DNA of 64,000 nucleotides from assembly GCA_009781175.1 (NCBI GenBank), contig WQYQ01000008.1, positions 1 through 64,000 of the forward strand. Direction: 5' to 3'. This document shows, one piece after another, positions 8,790-19,055 of the stretch. The translations under genes were made by a program, and so were the position numbers. Positions within the stretch are counted from its first letter, which is position 1. Each line of letters opens with the position of its first letter. The DNA is from Betaproteobacteria bacterium. GTDB lineage: Bacteria > Pseudomonadota > Gammaproteobacteria > Burkholderiales > Rhodocyclaceae. The notes below the pieces were generated by a model. It ran no database searches, was not told the DNA's origin, and saw nothing but the letters and a program-made list of their open reading frames with translations.

Positions 8790-9679
8790 GTGAGCATGGA
8801 CTCGGCGCTTGGATGCGTGCCCGACAGAATCAAATCGAAGCCGCGCTTGAACAGCGTTTACCCGCCGTACATATTGCCCCGCAACGCCTGCATGAAGCAA
8901 TGCGCTACGCCACGCTCGGCGGCGGCAAACGTGTGCGGCCGTTACTTGTATTCGCGAGTGGCGAGATAACCAACGCCGCGCCAACGGCGCTCGATACGGT
9001 TGCCTGCGCGCTCGAATTGATCCACGTGTACTCGCTTGTACACGATGACCTGCCCTGCATGGATGACGATACCCTGCGCCGCGGCAAACCGACCGTGCAT
9101 GTCGAATTCGACGATGCGACCGCTCTGCTCGTTGGCGATGCTTTGCAAACGCTCGCCTTTCAGCTCCTCGCCGAAGCGGGCCTGGTTAACGATGCCGCGC
9201 GTCAGCTCATCATGATCGAGCATTTGGCCCGCGCATCCGGCTCGCGCGGCATGGCCGGCGGCCAGGCCCTCGACCTCAGCGCCGTCGGCCTTCAGATCAG
9301 CCGCGCAGAGCTTGAGTTCATGCACTTGCACAAGACCGGCGCATTGATTCGCTCCGCGGTGCTGCTCGGCGCGCTGTGCGGAGAAATCGATCCGCCCCAG
9401 TTGGAAGCGCTGGACCGTTTCGGCAAAACCATCGGGCTGCTGTTTCAGGTTGTCGACGATATTCTCGACGCGGAAGCCGACACCGCCACACTCGGCAAAA
9501 CCGCAGGCAAAGACGCCGCCCATAACAAGCCAACCTACGTTACCCTTCTAGGCGCGGCGGAAGCGCATGTGCTCGCAGCCGAACTGCGCACTCAGGCGCA
9601 CGCCGCGCTCGCGGATTTTGGCGCATCGGCGCAGCGTCTGCGCGAACTGACCGATTTCATCGTTGACCGCTCTTTCTAA
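8786..9679 (+). CDS. ispA: (2E,6E)-farnesyl diphosphate synthase
   Basis: The 297-residue prenyltransferase condenses IPP with DMAPP/GPP to farnesyl diphosphate for ubiquinone side chains and undecaprenyl lipids. Both aspartate-rich motifs are present: DDLPCMDDD (first) and DDILD (second), plus the GGKRVRP substrate-binding segment near residue 48. It sits between xseB and dxs, so precursor supply and chain elongation are encoded in one operon. Confidence 0.95.
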   Translation: MSEHGLGAWMRARQNQIEAALEQRLPAVHIAPQRLHEAMRYATLGGGKRVRPLLVFASGEITNAAPTALDTVACALELIHVYSLVHDDLPCMDDDTLRRGKPTVHVEFDDATALLVGDALQTLAFQLLAEAGLVNDAARQLIMIEHLARASGSRGMAGGQALDLSAVGLQISRAELEFMHLHKTGALIRSAVLLGALCGEIDPPQLEALDRFGKTIGLLFQVVDDILDAEADTATLGKTAGKDAAHNKPTYVTLLGAAEAHVLAAELRTQAHAALADFGASAQRLRELTDFIVDRSF

Positions 9680-9706
9680 GCGAACTTCTCAGGACCCTTG
9701 TCACCA

Positions 9707-11554
9707 ATGAGCAAGTATCCACTGCTCGAACGCATCGATTCTCCAGCCGATCTGCGCCGTTTCGAGCGCAAAGACCTCAACCCGCTTGCCGACGAATTGC
9801 GCGCATTCCTGATCGAATCCGTCTCACGCACCGGGGGGCATCTCTCCTCCAACCTTGGCACGGTCGAATTGAGCATCGCACTGCATTACGTCTTCAACAC
9901 ACCGGAAGACCGGATCGTGTGGGACGTCGGCCATCAGACCTATGGTCACAAAATCCTGACCGGCCGGCGCCAAGCCATGGCCGGTCTGCGTCAGTTCGGC
10001 GGGATCTCCGGTTTTCCACGGCGTAACGAAAGCCCCTACGATACCTTCGGCACGGCGCACAGCTCTACTTCGATTTCCGCCGCGCTCGGCATGGCCGTTG
10101 CAGCGCGCCAAGAAGGCGTCGCGCGTCAATCGATCGCAGTCATTGGCGATGGCGCGATGAGCGCCGGCATGGCTTTTGAAGCATTGAACAATGCGGGGGT
10201 CATCGACGCCGACTTGCTCGTCATCCTGAACGACAATGAGATGTCGATTTCTCCGCCCGTAGGCGCCTTAACGAATATTCTCGCGCGCCTGCTTTCGGGG
10301 CGAACCTTCAACGCCGCCCGGCGCGCGGGAGAAAAAGTGCTGCGCGTCGCGCCGAGCATGCTCGAATTCGCCAAGCGGGTCGAAGAGCATGTCAAAGGCA
10401 TGATCACGCCCGGCACCTTGTTCGAAGAATTCGGCTTCAACTACATCGGCCCCATCGACGGACACGATCTCGATACCCTGATCCCCACGCTACAGAACCT
10501 CAAAAATCTGCATGGCCCACTCTTTCTGCATGTCGTCACCTGCAAAGGCCAAGGCTATAAGCTTGCCGAAGCGGACCCGGTTCTGTATCACGGCGTCTCG
10601 AAATTCGACTACACAGCGGGCATCCAATCCGCCGGCAAAAACGCCGGGAAACCCACCTATACGCAGGTTTTCAGCGATTGGTTATGCGACATGGCCGCCG
10701 TCGACAAGCACTTGGTCGGAATCACGCCCGCCATGGGAGAAGGTTCCGGCCTGGTCCGCTTTGCGCAAGAGTTTCCCGAACGCTACTTTGATGTCGGGAT
10801 TGCCGAACAGCATGCGCTGACCTTCGCCGCGGGCATGGCCTGCGAAGGCGTCAAGCCGGTCGTCGCCATCTATTCCACCTTTCTGCAGCGCGCTTACGAT
10901 CAGCTGATCCACGACATCGCGCTGCAAAATCTGCCCGTCATGCTCGCCATCGACCGCGGCGGCCTGGTCGGCGCGGACGGCGCAACGCATCATGGCGCCT
11001 TCGATTTATCCTACCTGCTCTGCATTCCGAACATGCTGATCATGGCGCCCGCGGACGAAAACGAGTGCCGCAAGATGTTCAGCACCGCGTACTACCATGA
11101 CGGCCCCAGTGCGGTCCGCTATCCCCGCGGAGCGGGCATGGGCGTCACGCCGGAACCGGGCCTGACGACACTCCCGATAGGCCGTGGTGAAATTCGCAGG
11201 CAAGGCAGCCGCATCGCACTGCTCGCGTTCGGCAGCATGCTCGCCCCCGCCCTCAGCGCGGGCGAGGAATTAAACGCCAGCGTCGCCAACATGCGCTTTG
11301 TAAAACCGCTCGATCAAGCGCTGATTCTGGAACTCGCCCGCTCACACGATCTCATCGTTACACTCGAAGAGAATGCCGTGATTGGCGGGGCTGGCTCGGA
11401 AGTCGCGCGGGTGCTTGAAGAGGCAGGGCTCGCAAAGCCGCTTCTGCGCCTTGGATTGCCGGACGTTTTCATTGATCATGGAGATCAGAACCAACTCATG
11501 GAGGCGGTTGGTCTAAGCGCCCAAAAGATTGTCGAGCGAATCAAGGCACGGTAG
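9707..11554 (+). CDS. dxs: 1-deoxy-D-xylulose-5-phosphate synthase
   Basis: The 615-residue thiamine-diphosphate enzyme makes DXP from pyruvate and glyceraldehyde-3-phosphate, the entry step of the MEP isoprenoid pathway. The [18 protein letters not shown] cofactor motif, the N-terminal [14 protein letters not shown] segments and the C-terminal transketolase-type domain are intact. A TTG lies three codons upstream, but the ATG at 9707 has AGGAC at a suitable distance and is preferred. It follows ispA after 27 bp. Confidence 0.96.
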   Translation: MSKYPLLERIDSPADLRRFERKDLNPLADELRAFLIESVSRTGGHLSSNLGTVELSIALHYVFNTPEDRIVWDVGHQTYGHKILTGRRQAMAGLRQFGGISGFPRRNESPYDTFGTAHSSTSISAALGMAVAARQEGVARQSIAVIGDGAMSAGMAFEALNNAGVIDADLLVILNDNEMSISPPVGALTNILARLLSGRTFNAARRAGEKVLRVAPSMLEFAKRVEEHVKGMITPGTLFEEFGFNYIGPIDGHDLDTLIPTLQNLKNLHGPLFLHVVTCKGQGYKLAEADPVLYHGVSKFDYTAGIQSAGKNAGKPTYTQVFSDWLCDMAAVDKHLVGITPAMGEGSGLVRFAQEFPERYFDVGIAEQHALTFAAGMACEGVKPVVAIYSTFLQRAYDQLIHDIALQNLPVMLAIDRGGLVGADGATHHGAFDLSYLLCIPNMLIMAPADENECRKMFSTAYYHDGPSAVRYPRGAGMGVTPEPGLTTLPIGRGEIRRQGSRIALLAFGSMLAPALSAGEELNASVANMRFVKPLDQALILELARSHDLIVTLEENAVIGGAGSEVARVLEEAGLAKPLLRLGLPDVFIDHGDQNQLMEAVGLSAQKIVERIKAR

Positions 11555-11719
11555 TAGCGTCAGGCTATATCATTAATAGTTGAGCATATTAGTCGGGAAC
11601 GTTAGGATTCGAGCTTGAATCTTGGCGCAATGCGCTCATCTCCCCACAACAGACGCCGCCTAGCCAGTCGCACAGGCTCCATCCTTACGGCTTCGGCGCC
11701 GGCATCAGGAAAGAAACGT

Positions 11720-12538
11720 ATGAACAGCCCTAGTGCGCGCGCGGCAATCATGCCAGATGTGCAAAGCAGCGAAGATCGTCGCCATTTGGCCATCGATAAA
11801 GTCGGTATCAAATCGATTCGGCATCCCGTCAAAGTCGCCGACCGCACCGGCGGCATCCAGCACACGGTCGCGATGTTCAACATGTATGTGGGCCTGCCGC
11901 ATAATTTCAAAGGCACGCACATGTCCCGCTTCGTTGAAATTCTCAACGGGCATGAAACCGAAATCTCCGTCGAGTCATTCGAGCCGATGCTGCGCGAAAT
12001 GATCCACCGGCTTGAGGCAAAAACCGGCCACATCGAAATGACCTTCCCCTATTTCATCAATAAATCAGCGCCTGTTTCCGGCGTCAAAAGCTTGATGGAT
12101 TACGAGGTCACTTTCACGGGAGAAATCCTGCCGAGCGGCGAATGCGAGTTCACGATGAAAGTCGTGGTTCCAGTCACCAGCCTGTGCCCCTGTTCGAAGA
12201 AAATTTCCGAACGCGGCGCGCATAACCAGCGCTCGCATGTCACGGTCACCGTCAAGACGACCGATCTTGTCTGGATCGAAGACGTGGTCGATATGGTCGA
12301 GGCGCAAGCGTCTTGCGAGCTATTCGGCCTCTTGAAGCGTCCGGACGAAAAGTTCGTCACGGAGCGCGCCTATGACAACCCGAAATTCGTTGAAGATATG
12401 GTCCGCGATGTCGCAGGCGTACTCAATGCGGAAAAACGCATTTACAGCTACATCGTCGAATCAGAGAACTTCGAGTCGATTCACAATCACAGCGCCTATG
12501 CGTTGATCGAGCGCGATAAGCATACCGATCCTGTTTAA
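11720..12538 (+). CDS. folE2: GTP cyclohydrolase IB (FolE2)
   Basis: The 272-residue type IB GTP cyclohydrolase catalyses the first step of folate synthesis. Family features include the conserved cysteine segment [20 protein letters not shown] and the C-terminal [10 protein letters not shown] stretch. Longer frames start as far back as 11615, but the ATG at 11720 has AGGAAAG in front and gives the usual family length. The spacer from dxs is about 165 bp; I saw no Zur-type palindrome in it, so zinc regulation, known for some folE2 genes, is not supported here. Confidence 0.93.
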   Translation: MNSPSARAAIMPDVQSSEDRRHLAIDKVGIKSIRHPVKVADRTGGIQHTVAMFNMYVGLPHNFKGTHMSRFVEILNGHETEISVESFEPMLREMIHRLEAKTGHIEMTFPYFINKSAPVSGVKSLMDYEVTFTGEILPSGECEFTMKVVVPVTSLCPCSKKISERGAHNQRSHVTVTVKTTDLVWIEDVVDMVEAQASCELFGLLKRPDEKFVTERAYDNPKFVEDMVRDVAGVLNAEKRIYSYIVESENFESIHNHSAYALIERDKHTDPV

Positions 12539-12548
12539 AACCGGGATT

Positions 12549-12672
12549 GACCACGGGTTGAGCGCAAGCCCCGCCAGTCATGGTGGGGCTTTGCGAGACA
12601 AACGTTATTGGCGCCAAAGGCGCCTCCAGTTCGTGGCGAGGAAGCCCCAACTTTCAAGTTGGGGTGACTCAC
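12549..12672 (+). repeat. M3 three-hairpin intergenic module, copy B (best preserved)
   Basis: It starts GACCACGGGTTGAGCG and ends GTGACTCAC. The hairpins are CCCCGCCAGTCATGGTGGGG, GGCGCCAAAGGCGCC and CCCCAACTTTCAAGTTGGGG. It lies directly after folE2, ahead of that gene's terminator. Confidence 0.8.
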
Positions 12673-12681
12673 TCAATTCAA

Positions 12682-12713
12682 GGCCGTGTATGAACACGGC
12701 TTTTTTATTTTTT
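12682..12713 (+). terminator. Terminator downstream of folE2
   Basis: A 7-bp stem GCCGTGT/ACACGGC with an ATGA loop is followed by a long T-rich tract. It lies 145 bp past the folE2 stop, displaced by the M3 repeat. Confidence 0.85.
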
Positions 12714-12736
12714 CCTGCAACAGGAAAGCAGCAAAC

Positions 12737-12764
12737 AAAAAGCCCGCGAACACGCGGGCTTTTT
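12737..12764 (-). terminator. Terminator of the rplM-rpsI operon
   Basis: The stem AAAAGCCCGCG/CGCGGGCTTTT with an AACA loop has T runs on both sides. It can act leftwards for rpsI and, back to back, rightwards for folE2. Confidence 0.88.
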
Positions 12765-12784
12765 GAATCGGGCAAACGTTCTCG

Positions 12785-13183
12785 TCAGCGCTTGGAGAAC
12801 TGCTTGCGGCGACGTGCGCCGTGCAAGCCGACCTTCTTACGCTCGACTTCACGCGCATCGCGCGTCACGAAACCGGCTTTCTTCAGCGGAGCCTTCAGCT
12901 CAGCATCGTATTCGATCAATGCGCGGGTAATCCCGTGGCGCACGGCGCCGGCTTGACCGGATTCGCCGCCGCCATCGACATTCACCTGAATATCGAATCT
13001 GCCAAGCGTTTCAGTCAACTCAAGCGGCTGGCGGACGATCATGCGGCCCGTCTCACGCGAAAAAAACACGTCCAGCGGCTTCCCGTTGACCGTGATAGCG
13101 CCGGAACCCGGCTTGAGGAACACACGAGCCACCGCAGTCTTGCGACGCCCCGTACCGTAGTTGTGGTTGTTCGGGAAAGCCAT
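12785..13183 (-). CDS. rpsI: 30S ribosomal protein S9
   Basis: The 132-residue protein has the family core [18 protein letters not shown] and the basic C-terminal tail ending RRRKQFSKR, which reaches toward the P-site tRNA. It is the second gene of the universal rplM-rpsI pair, 14 bp after rplM. Confidence 0.98.
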   Translation of the reverse strand: MAFPNNHNYGTGRRKTAVARVFLKPGSGAITVNGKPLDVFFSRETGRMIVRQPLELTETLGRFDIQVNVDGGGESGQAGAVRHGITRALIEYDAELKAPLKKAGFVTRDAREVERKKVGLHGARRRKQFSKR

Positions 13184-13197
13184 GACTTCGCTCCGGA

Positions 13198-13626
13198 TTA
13201 GATTTCGAGGGCCTGCGGTTGTTGGGCGCTATGCGGATGCTGAGCGCCAGCGTAACACTTGAGCTTTTTGAGCATCGCATACCCAAGCGGCCCTTTTGGA
13301 AGCATGCCTTTGACCGCATTGGTCAAAACACGATCCGGGAAGCGTTGCTGCAGTTTCTCGAAGTTGGTTTCGTAGATACCGCCCGGATAGCCCGAGTGAC
13401 GGTAGTATTTTTTGTCCGACGCCTTATCGCCGGTGACACGCAGCTTTTCCACGTTGACGACCACGATAAAATCACCGGTATCGACGTGCGGCGTATAGAT
13501 GGCTTTATGCTTACCACGCAGCCGACGAGCGATTTCGGAGGCGATACGGCCCAGAACCTTGTCGGTCGCGTCTACCACGTACCAATCACGCTTAACTTCG
13601 TGCGGCTTGGCGGAAAACGTCCTCAT
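13198..13626 (-). CDS. rplM: 50S ribosomal protein L13
   Basis: The 142-residue protein shows the L13 hallmarks [19 protein letters not shown] and [12 protein letters not shown]-like motif (here [14 protein letters not shown]). It is the first gene of the rplM-rpsI operon. Confidence 0.98.
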   Translation of the reverse strand: MRTFSAKPHEVKRDWYVVDATDKVLGRIASEIARRLRGKHKAIYTPHVDTGDFIVVVNVEKLRVTGDKASDKKYYRHSGYPGGIYETNFEKLQQRFPDRVLTNAVKGMLPKGPLGYAMLKKLKCYAGAQHPHSAQQPQALEI

Positions 13627-14107
13627 GAGAGTGTCCTTTGATTCTTCTAGGACCTAGTTCCAGGCCCAATTCGGAAAGCCGTAGATTCTACATACAGCGC
13701 TAAGGCCGTGTCAAATCCAAGCCTTAAAAACAAAAAAACGCAGCTCGACTGAGCTGCGCCAAGTCCACACCAAAGGAGGAGGGTGGAGGAGACAAACCAA
13801 GATCGATTCGAATACAGCCCGAATCAATCGGTACAACTGCATTATGAACAAAAAACTTGTGCAATGCAAGAAAAGGAAGCGCCAAGAGGTTAAAATCTGT
13901 TGCGTCAATGTCAAACAATGCGTATGCACATCTAATTGATTGTTTTCAATGATTTTTTTATGTAACAGAAACAACGCCGCGCCAACAGAGGAAATCGAGC
14001 ATAACTTTCTGGACGAGGAATTTATTGCACCACAGCAATCAATCGAAGCGAACGCAGCCTCCGTCACAATGACCGTTTTGGATGCTTGCCCGCAGGAGAG
14101 CCCGCGC
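13627..14107. other. Spacer upstream of rplM: promoter side, a leftward hairpin, no gene seen
   Basis: The spacer is about 480 bp and AT-richer than its surroundings. The rplM leader holds a GGACCTAGTTCC inverted segment near 13650. The hairpin CGCAGCTCGACTGAGCTGCG at 13739-13758 has a T tract on the minus strand and looks like a leftward terminator with no obvious gene feeding it. Open frames here have atypical composition and no recognisable protein. Promoter and leader sites for rplM were not resolved. Confidence 0.4.
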
Positions 14108-14203
14108 ATGGAATGCAATGTGAAATGGGTCGATAACGCGACTTTTCTCGCAAGCACTGGCGGCGGGCATTTTGTCACGATGGAAGGCGCGGCCGATCAT
14201 TAA
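14108..14203 (+). pseudogene. Relic of an OsmC/YhfA-family gene (N-terminal stub)
   Basis: A good ribosome binding site (CAGGAGAG) precedes an ATG that reads MECNVKWVDNATFLASTGGG and then [11 protein letters not shown] before a stop. This matches the start of OsmC-family proteins (normally about 140 residues), but only 31 codons remain. The stop overlaps the coq7 stop codon, so the rest of the gene, including the redox cysteines, has been lost by deletion. An OsmC gene between rplM and coq7 is a common betaproteobacterial order as I recall it, which supports the reading. Confidence 0.7.
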
Positions 14204-14823
14204 ATGCGATAAGCAGTCGTCGTCATCACCCGCGACATCAAGCGCATTGCGGTGCGTATCGGGGCCGGTAACTCGGCCGCGCCGAGAGCAAGCGCGGTTT
14301 CCGCGTGTTTCGCTTCATCCTGTTTCATTTGATCGACAATCGCCCGCGAGCGCGCATCCGTTTCGGGCAAATGCTCCAGATGGCTATCCAGATGCGCTTC
14401 AACCTGGCGTTCCGTTTCGGCCAGGAAACCCAGATTCCATTTATCCCCGAGCTTTCCCGCCGCCACGCCCATCGCCAATGCGCCGGCGTACCAAAACGGA
14501 TTAAGCAGGCTCTTGTGCGCGCCAAGCTCGGCCAAACGCCGCTCGGTCCACGCCAGATGTTCGGTTTCTTCCTCCGCCGCCTGGTGCAGGGCCGCGGTGA
14601 CCGCCGGATCGCGCGAAGTCAGCGCCTGTCCTTGATAGAGCGCCTGCGCGCAGATTTCACCAACATGATTAACGCGCATCAGCCCCGCTGCATGACGTTT
14701 GTCCGCCTCGCTCAACGCCGCTTCTGGCATATCGGCGCCCGGCGTCGGCCGGCTTGAATGCGCCGGCGCGAACACCGTGCGCAAAGCCCGGTCGAATTCG
14801 TTGATTAGATTCAGGCTATTCAT
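14200..14823 (-). CDS. coq7: 3-demethoxyubiquinol 3-hydroxylase (Coq7)
   Basis: The di-iron hydroxylase acts near the end of ubiquinone synthesis. Glu/His ligands sit in [27 protein letters not shown], an [13 protein letters not shown] helix and DEAKHAE. The C-terminus ([12 protein letters not shown]) is complete. Of three possible starts, the ATG at 14823 has AAGGGG at the best spacing and gives 207 residues, close to the family length. The gene is convergent with the OsmC relic, and their stop codons overlap. Confidence 0.93.
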   Translation of the reverse strand: MNSLNLINEFDRALRTVFAPAHSSRPTPGADMPEAALSEADKRHAAGLMRVNHVGEICAQALYQGQALTSRDPAVTAALHQAAEEETEHLAWTERRLAELGAHKSLLNPFWYAGALAMGVAAGKLGDKWNLGFLAETERQVEAHLDSHLEHLPETDARSRAIVDQMKQDEAKHAETALALGAAELPAPIRTAMRLMSRVMTTTAYRI

Positions 14824-14837
14824 GTTGCGCATCCCCT

Positions 14838-15428
14838 TCAATTCAGCGCCATTTGTATCTCGGCAAACGTGCGCGCGATGGCCTCGGGCTGTACCGGAAG
14901 GCCAAGCTGCCGCGCCACTTGCGATGCGGAGATGACGCCGCGCACCATTGCCTGTTTCCGCGCGTCGTGCTCGATGACCAGCACATGCTGCCGGCCGGCG
15001 CGCAGCAATGTTTCGATCACATGTCCGACCTCGGCGCTCAATAAGTCGGATACCGAAACGGCCACAATATCTTTAAGCGGCGTCATCACATCCTCGACGC
15101 GCAGCTCTTCGCGCCGGCTATGCCGCTCGATGGCCACCTGCATTGGGCGCTCGCCCAGCAAATCGGAAGCGCTGATGACGCCGACCAACTGACGCTCCTG
15201 CCCGCACACCAAAAGCAGACGCACGCCGTGATGAATCATCGCCTGATGCGCCTGCTCAAGCGAAACGTCCGGTGCAATCGTCGCAGCAGGCACATGCCGC
15301 AAGTCGGTCATCACCTCGATGGCGGGCGAATCGATTTTTACGGACGGCGCCGGCCCGGGATTGGGCAGCGCGACTTTTTCATCACCCAGAGAGCACTCTG
15401 GCATTGCCCGGTAACGCACCCGCTCCAT
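14838..15428 (-). CDS. CBS-domain pair protein
   Basis: The 196-residue soluble protein contains two CBS motifs, about residues 38-98 ([16 protein letters not shown] ... [12 protein letters not shown]) and 108-175 ([14 protein letters not shown] ... [15 protein letters not shown]). CBS pairs bind adenine nucleotides and usually regulate a partner. No partner domain is present and none of the neighbours points to one. It is cotranscribed with coq7 with a 14-bp gap to the chosen coq7 start. Confidence 0.88.
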   Translation of the reverse strand: MERVRYRAMPECSLGDEKVALPNPGPAPSVKIDSPAIEVMTDLRHVPAATIAPDVSLEQAHQAMIHHGVRLLLVCGQERQLVGVISASDLLGERPMQVAIERHSRREELRVEDVMTPLKDIVAVSVSDLLSAEVGHVIETLLRAGRQHVLVIEHDARKQAMVRGVISASQVARQLGLPVQPEAIARTFAEIQMALN

Positions 15429-15485
15429 ATTGACCTCCGTTAGACATTCACATGCCGGGATAGACTCAAGGCGACGCTGTCGAGT

Positions 15486-16031
15486 TCAACGCTGCTCCAA
15501 TTTATCCTCGGGCTCAGGCGGGCTCAGAACATAAGTCGACGGGCGCACCGGCGGCGCGCCGCGAAAGAGAATCTCAGCCAATTCGTTCAGCGCCAGCCGA
15601 TACACCTGCCGCTTGAATTCGATGACTGCGTCGAGCGGCACCCAGAATTGCGACCAGCGCCAGGCATCGAATTCCGGCTTGCTCGTCGCGCGCAGGGAAA
15701 CGCTCGAATCTTTGCCCGTGAGCCGGAGCAGAAACCAAATCTGCTTCTGCCCGCGATACGTATTGCGCCATTCGCGCCTCACCCAATGACGGGGCACGTC
15801 ATACCGTAGCCACTCGCGCGTACGCCCGAGAATTTTCACGTGCTCCGGCCGCAACCCCACTTCTTCGTGCAGTTCGCGGTACATCGCCTGCTCCGGCGAT
15901 TCCCCTTGCTTGATGCCGCCTTGGGGAAATTGCCAAGAATGCTCACGAATCCGTTTGCCCCAGAAAACCTCGTTACGTGCGTTAGCCAGGATGATGCCGA
16001 CGTTGGGCCGATAGCCGTCCCGGTCGAGCAT
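15486..16031 (-). CDS. rppH: RNA 5'-pyrophosphohydrolase
   Basis: The 181-residue Nudix protein opens with [17 protein letters not shown], typical of RppH. The Nudix box starts at residue 38 and is complete (GG-I-K-Q-G-E-S ... REL-HEEVG). RppH removes pyrophosphate from mRNA 5' ends and so triggers RNase E decay. It is divergent from proS, an order often seen in proteobacteria. Confidence 0.95.
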   Translation of the reverse strand: MLDRDGYRPNVGIILANARNEVFWGKRIREHSWQFPQGGIKQGESPEQAMYRELHEEVGLRPEHVKILGRTREWLRYDVPRHWVRREWRNTYRGQKQIWFLLRLTGKDSSVSLRATSKPEFDAWRWSQFWVPLDAVIEFKRQVYRLALNELAEILFRGAPPVRPSTYVLSPPEPEDKLEQR

Positions 16032-16180
16032 GAAATCACCTGCTGAATACTTGAATTAATGTGAATTCTTCCACAGCGGGGAATTGAAAGAAAGCGGAAG
16101 GAAAGCGGCCCCCGCTCAGCATCGCCGGAACGCCCCTGGGTTAGAATTAAAAATTCATCGAAATTTTTGTCCTCATCGTC

Positions 16181-17926
16181 ATGCGCGCAAGCCAATTCCT
16201 CATTTCCACGCTCAAGGAAGCCCCCGCCGACGCCGAAATCATCAGCCACAAACTGATGATGCGCGCCGGCTTGATCCGCAAACTCTCCGCCGGCATTTAC
16301 ACCTACATGCCGATGGGTCTGCGCGTGATCCGCAAAGTCGAAACCATCATCCGCGAGGAAATGAACCGCGCCGGCGCGATCGAACTGACGATGCCGGTCG
16401 TGCAGCCCGCCGAGCTGTGGCAGGAAACCGGCCGCTGGGACAAGATGGGCGCCGAGATGCTGCGCCTGAAAGACCGCCATGGGCGCGACTTCGCGATGCA
16501 GCCGACCTCCGAGGAAGTCGTCACCGACATCGCGCGCGCCGAACTCAAAAGCTACCGCGCGCTGCCTAAAAATCTCTATCAGATTCAAACCAAGTTCCGC
16601 GACGAGCGCCGCCCGCGTTTCGGCATCATGCGCGGACGCGAATTCATCATGAAGGACGCCTACTCGTTCGACCGCAACGAGGAAGCCGCCGGCCGCAGCT
16701 ACGACGCGATGTATGCCGCCTACTGCCGGATTTTCGACCGTCTGGGGCTGACCTACCGCGCCGTCGCCGCCGACACCGGCGCGATCGGCGGCGACCGCTC
16801 ACACGAATTCCAAGTCATCGCCGACACCGGCGAGGACGCGATCATCTACTGCCCCGATTCCGACTACGCCGCCAACATCGAACTCGCCGAAGCCCTGCCC
16901 TTGCTCGCCGGGCGCGCCGCGCCCGCGCAAGCGATGCAGAAAACGCCAACGCCAGGCAAGAGCACCTGCGAGGATGTCGCCACCTTACTCGGTACAGCCT
17001 TGTCGAACACAGTCAAATCGCTCGTGCTCGCGACCGATGAAACGGACGAGTCCGGCGCGATCATCAAAAGCACGGTCTGGCTGCTGCTCGTGCGCGGCGA
17101 CCACGATCTGAACGAAGTCAAAGCCGGCAAAGTCACGGGGCTCGACAACGGATTCCGTTTCGCAACCGAGGCCGAAATCGTCACGCACTTCGGCTGCAAG
17201 CCCGGCTACCTCGGCCCGATCAGTTTGAAGCAGCCAGTCAAGATCATCGCCGACCGCACCGTTGCGCAGATGAGCGACTTCATCACCGGCGCCAACGAGC
17301 CCGATTTCCACATCGCCGGCGTCAACTGGGGCCGCGACCTGCCGGAGCCCGATGCGGTGGCGGATATCCGCAATGTCGTCGCCGGCGACCCTTCGCCCGA
17401 CGGCAAAGGCAAGCTCGCGATCCAGCGCGGCATCGAAGTCGGCCATGTGTTCTACCTCGGCACAAAATACTCGCAAGCAATGAACGCCACCTTCCTCGAC
17501 GAAGACGGCAAACCGAAGCCTTTCACGATGGGCTGCTACGGCATCGGCGTGACCCGGATTCTCGGCGCCGCGATCGAACAAGGCTGCGACGCGCGCGGCA
17601 TCATCTGGCCCGATGCGATCGCGCCGTTCCGGATCGTCATCTGCCCGATCGGCTATGAGCGCACGCCGGAAGTCAAGGCCGCGGCGGATGCGCTGTACGC
17701 CGAACTCGCCGCGGCGGGCATCGATGTGCTGCTCGACGACCGCGGCGAACGCCCCGGCGCGATGTTCGCCGACTGGGAATTGATCGGCGCGCCACACCGC
17801 GTCGTGTTTTCCGAGCGCGGGCTGAAGGAAGGTCTGGCGGAATACCAGGGCCGGCGCGACACTGAAGCCAGCAAGATTGCCGTGGCAGAGCTTGCGGCAT
17901 TCATAAAATCGCGTCTGCTGCCGTAA
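16181..17926 (+). CDS. proS: Prolyl-tRNA synthetase, bacterial type with editing domain
   Basis: The 581-residue class II synthetase charges tRNA-Pro. Motif 1/2 elements ([37 protein letters not shown]) and motif 3 ([13 protein letters not shown]) are present. The roughly 180-residue INS editing domain that removes mischarged alanine lies at about 230-400. An anticodon-binding domain ends the protein. The nucleotide composition is notably GC-rich here. Confidence 0.97.
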   Translation: MRASQFLISTLKEAPADAEIISHKLMMRAGLIRKLSAGIYTYMPMGLRVIRKVETIIREEMNRAGAIELTMPVVQPAELWQETGRWDKMGAEMLRLKDRHGRDFAMQPTSEEVVTDIARAELKSYRALPKNLYQIQTKFRDERRPRFGIMRGREFIMKDAYSFDRNEEAAGRSYDAMYAAYCRIFDRLGLTYRAVAADTGAIGGDRSHEFQVIADTGEDAIIYCPDSDYAANIELAEALPLLAGRAAPAQAMQKTPTPGKSTCEDVATLLGTALSNTVKSLVLATDETDESGAIIKSTVWLLLVRGDHDLNEVKAGKVTGLDNGFRFATEAEIVTHFGCKPGYLGPISLKQPVKIIADRTVAQMSDFITGANEPDFHIAGVNWGRDLPEPDAVADIRNVVAGDPSPDGKGKLAIQRGIEVGHVFYLGTKYSQAMNATFLDEDGKPKPFTMGCYGIGVTRILGAAIEQGCDARGIIWPDAIAPFRIVICPIGYERTPEVKAAADALYAELAAAGIDVLLDDRGERPGAMFADWELIGAPHRVVFSERGLKEGLAEYQGRRDTEASKIAVAELAAFIKSRLLP

Positions 17927-17934
17927 ATAAAACA

Positions 17935-18573
17935 ATGCAGCCTATCCGCTTCCGTCTTGCCGCGCTGTTCGCGGCGCTGTTCTGTTCCGTTGCGCACGCC
18001 GGCGCGCAGCGCGAGGAAGCGCTTTCGGCCAGCGTGCAGGCCGCGCTGCATGGCGCGATCAGCGATCGCGTCGCGCCCGAACCGCGTTTCCCGAGCCCCG
18101 CTGAACGCATCAACTGGCTCAGCGAAATGTCGCAGCGGCTGGTCACACGGATACCGGACACCGGCGAACGCATCGACTTCCTCAAAACCGTTTATTACGA
18201 AGCGCAGCGCGCGGGCCTCGATCCGCAGCTCGTGCTCGGCCTGATTCAAGTTGAAAGCGGCTTCAAGAAATACGCCGTCTCGAATGCCAGCGCGCGCGGT
18301 TACATGCAGGTGATGCCGTTCTGGGTGCGCCAGATCGGCTCGCCCGACCAGAATCTGTTCCATCTGCGCACCAATCTGCGCTACGGCTGCACGATTCTGC
18401 GCTACTACCTCGACATCGAAAAAGGCGATTTGTATCGCGCCCTTGGCCGCTACAACGGCAGCCTCGGCAGGCCGGAATATCCGAACCTAGTGCGCGCCGC
18501 GTGGGAAAAACAGTGGGCCTTCGCGCCGCTGCGCATCGCGCGCCAGGAAACAACCGGCCCGACGCAAAATTGA
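17935..18573 (+). CDS. Secreted lytic transglycosylase (SLT family)
   Basis: The 212-residue protein has a signal peptide (cleavage near AHAGA). The SLT domain carries the catalytic Glu in GLIQVESGFKKYAVSNA, followed by GYMQVMPFW and the ALGRYNGS motif. It cleaves peptidoglycan glycan strands to 1,6-anhydro products. It begins 8 bp after proS and is probably cotranscribed with it. Confidence 0.9.
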   Translation: MQPIRFRLAALFAALFCSVAHAGAQREEALSASVQAALHGAISDRVAPEPRFPSPAERINWLSEMSQRLVTRIPDTGERIDFLKTVYYEAQRAGLDPQLVLGLIQVESGFKKYAVSNASARGYMQVMPFWVRQIGSPDQNLFHLRTNLRYGCTILRYYLDIEKGDLYRALGRYNGSLGRPEYPNLVRAAWEKQWAFAPLRIARQETTGPTQN

Positions 18574-18640
18574 GCTTGTAACGGATAAAAATCGCCGGTG
18601 AGGTGTCTACGCGAAACCACCCGCGTAATGGAGGCGTCCT

Positions 18641-19036
18641 ATGCGCCAGCCACATCCAACACTATTCGCCACGGCCGCATCCCTCTTTCTGCTGACTGCC
18701 TGCGCCGCAATGCCTTGGTCCGCAACGGCCCCCGCCAAAACTGACGATGGCGTATTGACCGACGCCACGCGAGGCATGACGCTGTATACCTTCGATCGTG
18801 ACGTTGCCCACAACGGCAACAGCGCCTGCAACGGCCCTTGCGCGAAAAACTGGCCGCCGTTTTACGCCAATGCCGACGCCAAGCCGCATAACGCGTGGAC
18901 GATCATCAAACGCGATGACGGTAAATCGCAATGGGCCTACAAAGGCAAGCCGCTCTATTTTTGGAGTAAGGATATGGCCGCCGGCGACCGCAAGGGCGAC
19001 GGTTTCAACAATATGTGGCGCGCCGCAACGCCCTGA
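18641..19036 (+). CDS. Small lipoprotein of the COG4315 (YxFxxD repeat) family
   Basis: The 131-residue protein has a lipoprotein signal with lipobox LTAC. The mature part contains the family motifs [20 protein letters not shown] and [11 protein letters not shown]. The function of the family is unknown; it is often found near redox or respiratory genes. A ribosome binding site (GGAGG) precedes the ATG. It lies 19 bp upstream of msrP, so a role in the periplasmic redox setting of MsrPQ is possible but unproven. Confidence 0.88.
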   Translation: MRQPHPTLFATAASLFLLTACAAMPWSATAPAKTDDGVLTDATRGMTLYTFDRDVAHNGNSACNGPCAKNWPPFYANADAKPHNAWTIIKRDDGKSQWAYKGKPLYFWSKDMAAGDRKGDGFNNMWRAATP

Positions 19037-19055
19037 ACAAAGTGAAAACATCACC

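Noticed and set aside
13711-14178. 155-codon minus-strand frame upstream of rplM
   Set aside because: It is antisense to the OsmC relic, has odd composition (many Leu/Ser/Phe/Cys) and crosses a terminator-like hairpin.
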